Origin: Phylloscopus collybita
Lineage: Eukaryota; Chordata; Aves; Passeriformes; Phylloscopidae
Reading direction: 5' to 3'
Length of the DNA: 64,000 nt
Assembly: GCA_027886175.1 (NCBI GenBank)
Contig: JAJNNQ010000003.1
Span: 8,280,001-8,344,000, forward strand
Both the position numbers and the translations under genes were made by a program. Positions 59,701 through 64,000 of the stretch are shown here, in pieces (positions within the stretch are counted from its first letter, which is position 1; each line of letters begins with the position of its first letter). The notes beneath the pieces are model-generated. The model made no database searches and was not told the DNA's origin. It saw nothing but the letters and a program-made list of their open reading frames with translations.

Positions 59701-62700
59701 TTTCCTTTTGTTAATTCCGTTACCACTGTGACCATGTTCTCCTACAGAATACTTGTCTGAATTGGTTTCCATATCTCAGCAGTTTGGACAGAGCAAGGTA
59801 TAACAGGAAGCTTTGACATTTTTGAAGTTACTTTCTTTGCAGGCTGTTGGTGACTTCTTTTCATCATGGTGCTTGCAAACTATGTAGGAAGGCAGCCTTA
59901 GCTAAGCAACTTACTGCATCTCTTTTCCTAAAATGACCTTCTGTCACTATGGCAGGAAGACCTAGAAGTGCCAGAAACTGTTCTCCTTTTTGTGACACAG
60001 CTCACATAAAAGAAGAACTTGAAGATTTGTTTCAAAACAAGTGCTTAATGTATAAGAAGTTTTCCAAATATTGGGAAGCGAAAAAGGAGGACATAGGCCA
60101 GGGAAGATATGACAGATAACATGACTTGTGAAGACATGTCAGCAACAGAAAAATCATCAGAGGAACCTGGGTTATGTAATCTTGTAGCTGAAGCTGTAAG
60201 CAGCAAACTCCATTCAGGCTTTGCTCCCATTAACTTAGACACATACTTTGTTCATCTTCAATTAATCAATCCTAATGAAAAATCGTGATGAACTTGTGTA
60301 TTTGATGTGTAAACTTGACTAGATTTCCTTTGGACTTTGGGTGTAAACAGTACATAAATCGGTACTAGAGATGGAAGAGCTCAATTTCACAGGAATTATA
60401 ACTGTTTAAATTGCTTCAAATACAGCATAAAAAGTTTTAAATTCTACATATACAAAACTCTCAAACATATCAAGATGTGTTCTTTGGACCCCATAGCCCC
60501 TTTCTAAACAGATTTTGAAAGCTTCAAGGAAATCCAACTCATTCTTTTCAAGATTGTCCCATCCTTACACTAGGCTTGACACATCTTTCTGAATTTAAAG
60601 GCAGGCAGTGATAATCTTGGCCCATGCAGCTTTAACTGCAGCATATCTGCTGCCTCTGTCACCTCTGTGGCTGGGCACATTCCTTTAGTGCTGTAGAAGT
60701 GGTGTTGCAGCTTAGAGGATGTCACCCTGTGACATCTGATGTCAGGATGAAGCAAGCAGGATGGAGCGCAGCAGAAATAGGAGGGAGCATCTCTACAATG
60801 TGCCTTCTAACCTGGGCATCCACTCCAGTGTCAAATAAGCTGATATGGGGTAGCTCATGTGACAGAACTGTCCTGACCTTAAAGCAAAAGCCTGTCTTAG
60901 GACTTCAAAATTTCTGTAGTACCAGAGCCTGGCAGTAGCCTTAGAATTGAAAAGACTAAAAGCTTTACAAAGCATTTGTGTTACATCTGGTTCTACAAAA
61001 GAAAACTCTATTGTGCACTTATATTAGGCACAGCTTGACCTCAATTAGCCACTTTATGATACTTGTTCAGGGATTCAGCAGGTTGCTTTTTGGGGATGGG
61101 AGAGAATGGGAAGAGATGAATTTGGATTGTTGAGCAACTATATAAACTCCAGAGCTGTTGCAAGCTGTTGAAGGTTGGTGTGGTAAGGATGAGAGGGCAG
61201 AGTGACTGTGAGGCTGTCACGCACAGCCAAGCTGCAAAGAAGGCAAAACATGGACATAGAAAGCAGCAGCTCTTCAGATTACTTCTGTTTGGAACAAGGT
61301 AATCTTTGAGGTCTTCAATCTTTCTGGTAGGTCTTCTGAACTTTAACCAAGAGTCGCTGAAGGTCAGTTGCCACAAGTTGACTGTAAAAAATGGTTCTAT
61401 TTAAAAATAGTGTTTCCTGGTATATTCTGCATTGCCTGGCAAAGTGAGTTGTGATCTGAACTTATCTTCTGTCCTAGGTGGGAAGAGTGAAAAATAACTA
61501 TACATTATGATCTTTGTCCTAAAATACATTTTGTGCCAGCATGTGGTGGGTGTATTGAAGCCCAGCTTGTGTATGGTACCACATGACAAAATTTACAGCT
61601 GGGAGTTTTGAGATGTTCTCTCTGGGCAACCTTAGTTGGTCTCTTGGGTTTAGGTTTTTATCAGGGTGGTGTTAGTTGGAAAAAATCTCCAAGTTGGACG
61701 TCTTTCATGTAAATATTGCCTCTTCGTGGTTCTTCCTGTGAGGGTCTGTGCCTCTGGTTCTCATGTCTAGGGTGTCTTTATTTTTCTTTAGGATGTGTCT
61801 TGTCTGTCTCTCCTTAGTTGACTTTCCAAAACTGTTCTACATCTATCCTGAAATAAACTTCATACTGACTTTTTTTCAAAAGTTCAGGTAGGTCCCTAAG
61901 GATTTGTTTTTCCATAGTGGTCACTCTACAAACAATCGAGTTTGCAAGCCAAACTATGCCAGCTCCTCTTTCACGCTAAAATATATTCCAAATGCAAAAC
62001 ACAGAACAGTGAACAGTTGCTACAATGAGTCATGCCTGTGGAAGTATTGAAAGGTTAAATAACAAACTCCTTTAGCAAAGACAGGATTTATACCGGATGG
62101 CAAAAGCCTGCAGTACTTGCAACTGGGGGAATACCACAGGCAGTTCTAATCTTAAATCTGCCAGAAAGAAAAGCAGTTACAGGAACTGTCTGAATGCTTG
62201 GTTCTTACAATCTTTCTCCAATCTTAGAGTGGATCTAACAGCTTTCAAGCCACAAGTAAGAAAATGCTCAACAAGAGGAAAAGCATCTTAATTATGGTCA
62301 GAAAAATGACTGTCAAGCACTGTTCTATCTCTGTTCCATGGTGTTTCCTCTTGCTGGGGAGAACACATTGGTGAGTTGGATTATTTTCTTTTCCTGGAAT
62401 GATGAAATTTAAATAGCAGCAAATAGCTCCTGTGGTGTCTCAACCTGTTTTCATGTTAAGGGAAGGAGAACATGACTAAGCCCAAAGGCTGGGTCTTGTA
62501 AACGGGCCATAAAAAGTTCTGACAATCAAAGAGACTCTACTTGTGCATTTGTAGCTTCAGTTCACATCTCCATGCTTTTTTTGGAGAGAGATGGGTGAGT
62601 GGGTATAGACCACCTTCAATTTCATCAGTATTGCTCATCTATAGTCACATTTTAAAGTTTTACCTGAGAGGTATTTTTCTGAGGAGGACTCTGAATAATT

Positions 62701-63129
62701 TTGTCTACTAATGGTTCATCTAATTCCACTGAACTAGAACAAAGAAATGACAGACCAGACCGTTCCAGCCCTTAGCCAGTTCATTTTATGCCTTTTTTTT
62801 TTCTCACAGGAAAAGCTTAAGTTCTCTTTCCAGCATCCCCGACTTCAGGAAAGGGTGCTAGGGAGCAGAAAACTGAGTCTATGCATGCCTCTTGTCCCCT
62901 GCTAGCTGCTCCATATTTGAAGGTGTTTCCATGATGTGTTTTGTGGTGGATGTTTTTTGGTGGGTGTGTGGGTTTGGTTTGAGTGGTGTTGGTGGTTTTG
63001 GTTTTTTTTTCTGGAGTCTGCTGTTTTTCCCTAGTGGGGAATAACTGCCATGCAGGTTAGTTTCACTGCTAGCTTGCAGTGACCGTGTCCATTTTATCTG
63101 TGGTGTTGACTGTCGTCTCCTTTTACCAG
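56776..63129. other. Intronic or intergenic DNA
   Basis: No exon recognised. A TG/TA repeat lies at 57000-57033 and a G/T-rich stretch at 62936-63012. ORFs of up to 134 codons look random. Confidence 0.5.
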
Positions 63130-63511
63130 ATGGCATTGGCAATTGCAGACTGTTTCCTAAACTTCTTATCCAGGTGTAATCTAAAAAAGTTGTATTTGGT
63201 GATGAGTATCCCTGTGTTTAACGGTAAACTTTGCTTCAGGTGGTTAAATAGATTGCCTTGTGCTCCCTTTGCCTTCAGTCCACTGCTTTACGTTTATCAT
63301 GATGGCAGTGAACAACCTGACTGTCTGGTATCTTCAGACCCACTCCTTCAAAAGGAACTACCAAATGTTGGGATTTCTATAACACTCCAGCTTGTCTGCA
63401 TCCCTGGGCTTCATCTGAAACAAGAGGATGCTTTGCAATAATGTTCTATTGTAAAGCTGCTGACTTTATAACTCTGAGGTGCATTGTTTAACTTCATGTT
63501 TCCAAAATAAA
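63130..63511 (+). other. Possible terminal exon: acceptor, short ORF and polyadenylation signal
   Basis: A pyrimidine-rich acceptor (GTCTCCTTTTACCAG, ending 63129) is followed at once by ATG and 103 codons to a TAA at 63439-63441, then AATAAA at 63506-63511. The protein begins MALAIADCFLNFLSRCNLKK and matches nothing I know. The order of signals is what a last exon needs, but each signal is common by chance. Confidence 0.2.
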
Positions 63512-64000
63512 AAGGGTTTAAACTGATACTATAAAAAGCGCTGACTGACTTTTATTCACCAAACTGCCCATACAGCTTTTCTGTTATGCATTACAATCTG
63601 CAGTCCTCAGATACAGCAATGCATGGTGTATTGCATGGTTTCCATTTTGAGCAGCTGGTCCCCTTCCTGGAGCACCACAAAATTGCCCCAGGTTTTCTTG
63701 TCACTGTATAACTCTGTTGTGTTCTCATCTTGCTATTCTAGTTGCAAGACTTCATCTGACTAAAACAGTCTCAAAATATTTGTGTTGCACGTAACTTCTG
63801 ACTTGAAAGTGATAGCTTGTGTTCTCTTGCTTCAGGGGTTGTTTCCGTGCAACAAGTGCTTAGTTTGTGCCATGTCCTTCCTTATGGTGTTAGCCCTACA
63901 TTTCTTGCTTGACAGCTATTTTTGGCTTTTTATGGGGTGAACAAGTAGTTGCTACTTCAGGCTGTTCTTGCTTATTATACAGCAGAGAGAACTCCGGCTA
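63512..64000. other. Right edge, nothing recognised
   Basis: No exon, repeat or RNA gene seen in the last 490 bp. Confidence 0.5.

Overview
This is a vertebrate nuclear window, most likely from a bird and probably a passerine. The signs are sparse spliced exons in AT-rich introns, several CR1 LINE fragments with the avian 3' tail, a tRNA-derived SINE remnant that resembles the passerine tRNA-Ile SINE, and a solo retroviral LTR. There are no prokaryotic-type genes, operons, CRISPR arrays or long uninterrupted ORFs.

The main content is part of one spliced gene on the minus strand. Twelve consecutive coding exons lie between 33265 and 3894. All have GT-AG junctions, and the reading phase is preserved across every junction. 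Together they give about 410 codons: a complete Dbl-homology (RhoGEF) domain (six exons, 33265-22716), the following pleckstrin-homology domain (three exons, 18731-16789) and a Ser/Asn-rich tail (three exons, 13723-3894). The protein belongs to the DBL/MCF2 family. Details of the domain and the absence of MCF2-type tail sequence favour MCF2L2 over MCF2L or MCF2. The N-terminal (CRAL-TRIO and spectrin-like) exons are expected upstream of 33.3 kb but I could not find them. The 3' end is probably left of base 1.

From 33.3 to 49.8 kb lies upstream intronic or intergenic DNA. It holds two CR1 3' ends, a perfect 16-bp hairpin next to one of them, a tRNA-derived SINE remnant, a purine minisatellite ending in nine GGGGAA units, and two small coding-looking patches (41.4-42.4 kb) that I could not assign. 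A CpG island spans about 49.84-51.65 kb and has a good plus-strand splice donor at 50074/50075. In mammals B3GNT5 is nested inside MCF2L2 on the opposite strand, so this island is a plausible B3GNT5 promoter and non-coding first exon. No glycosyltransferase coding exon is visible, so that remains inference.

From 51.7 to 64 kb the DNA looks intronic. Its clearest feature is a 675-bp solo LTR at 56101-56775 with TG...CA ends, a TATA box, a polyadenylation signal and a 4-bp target-site duplication. I see no convincing new biological system. The best leads are the well-preserved GEF consensus of this gene, the unassigned 41-42 kb patches and the nested-promoter arrangement.
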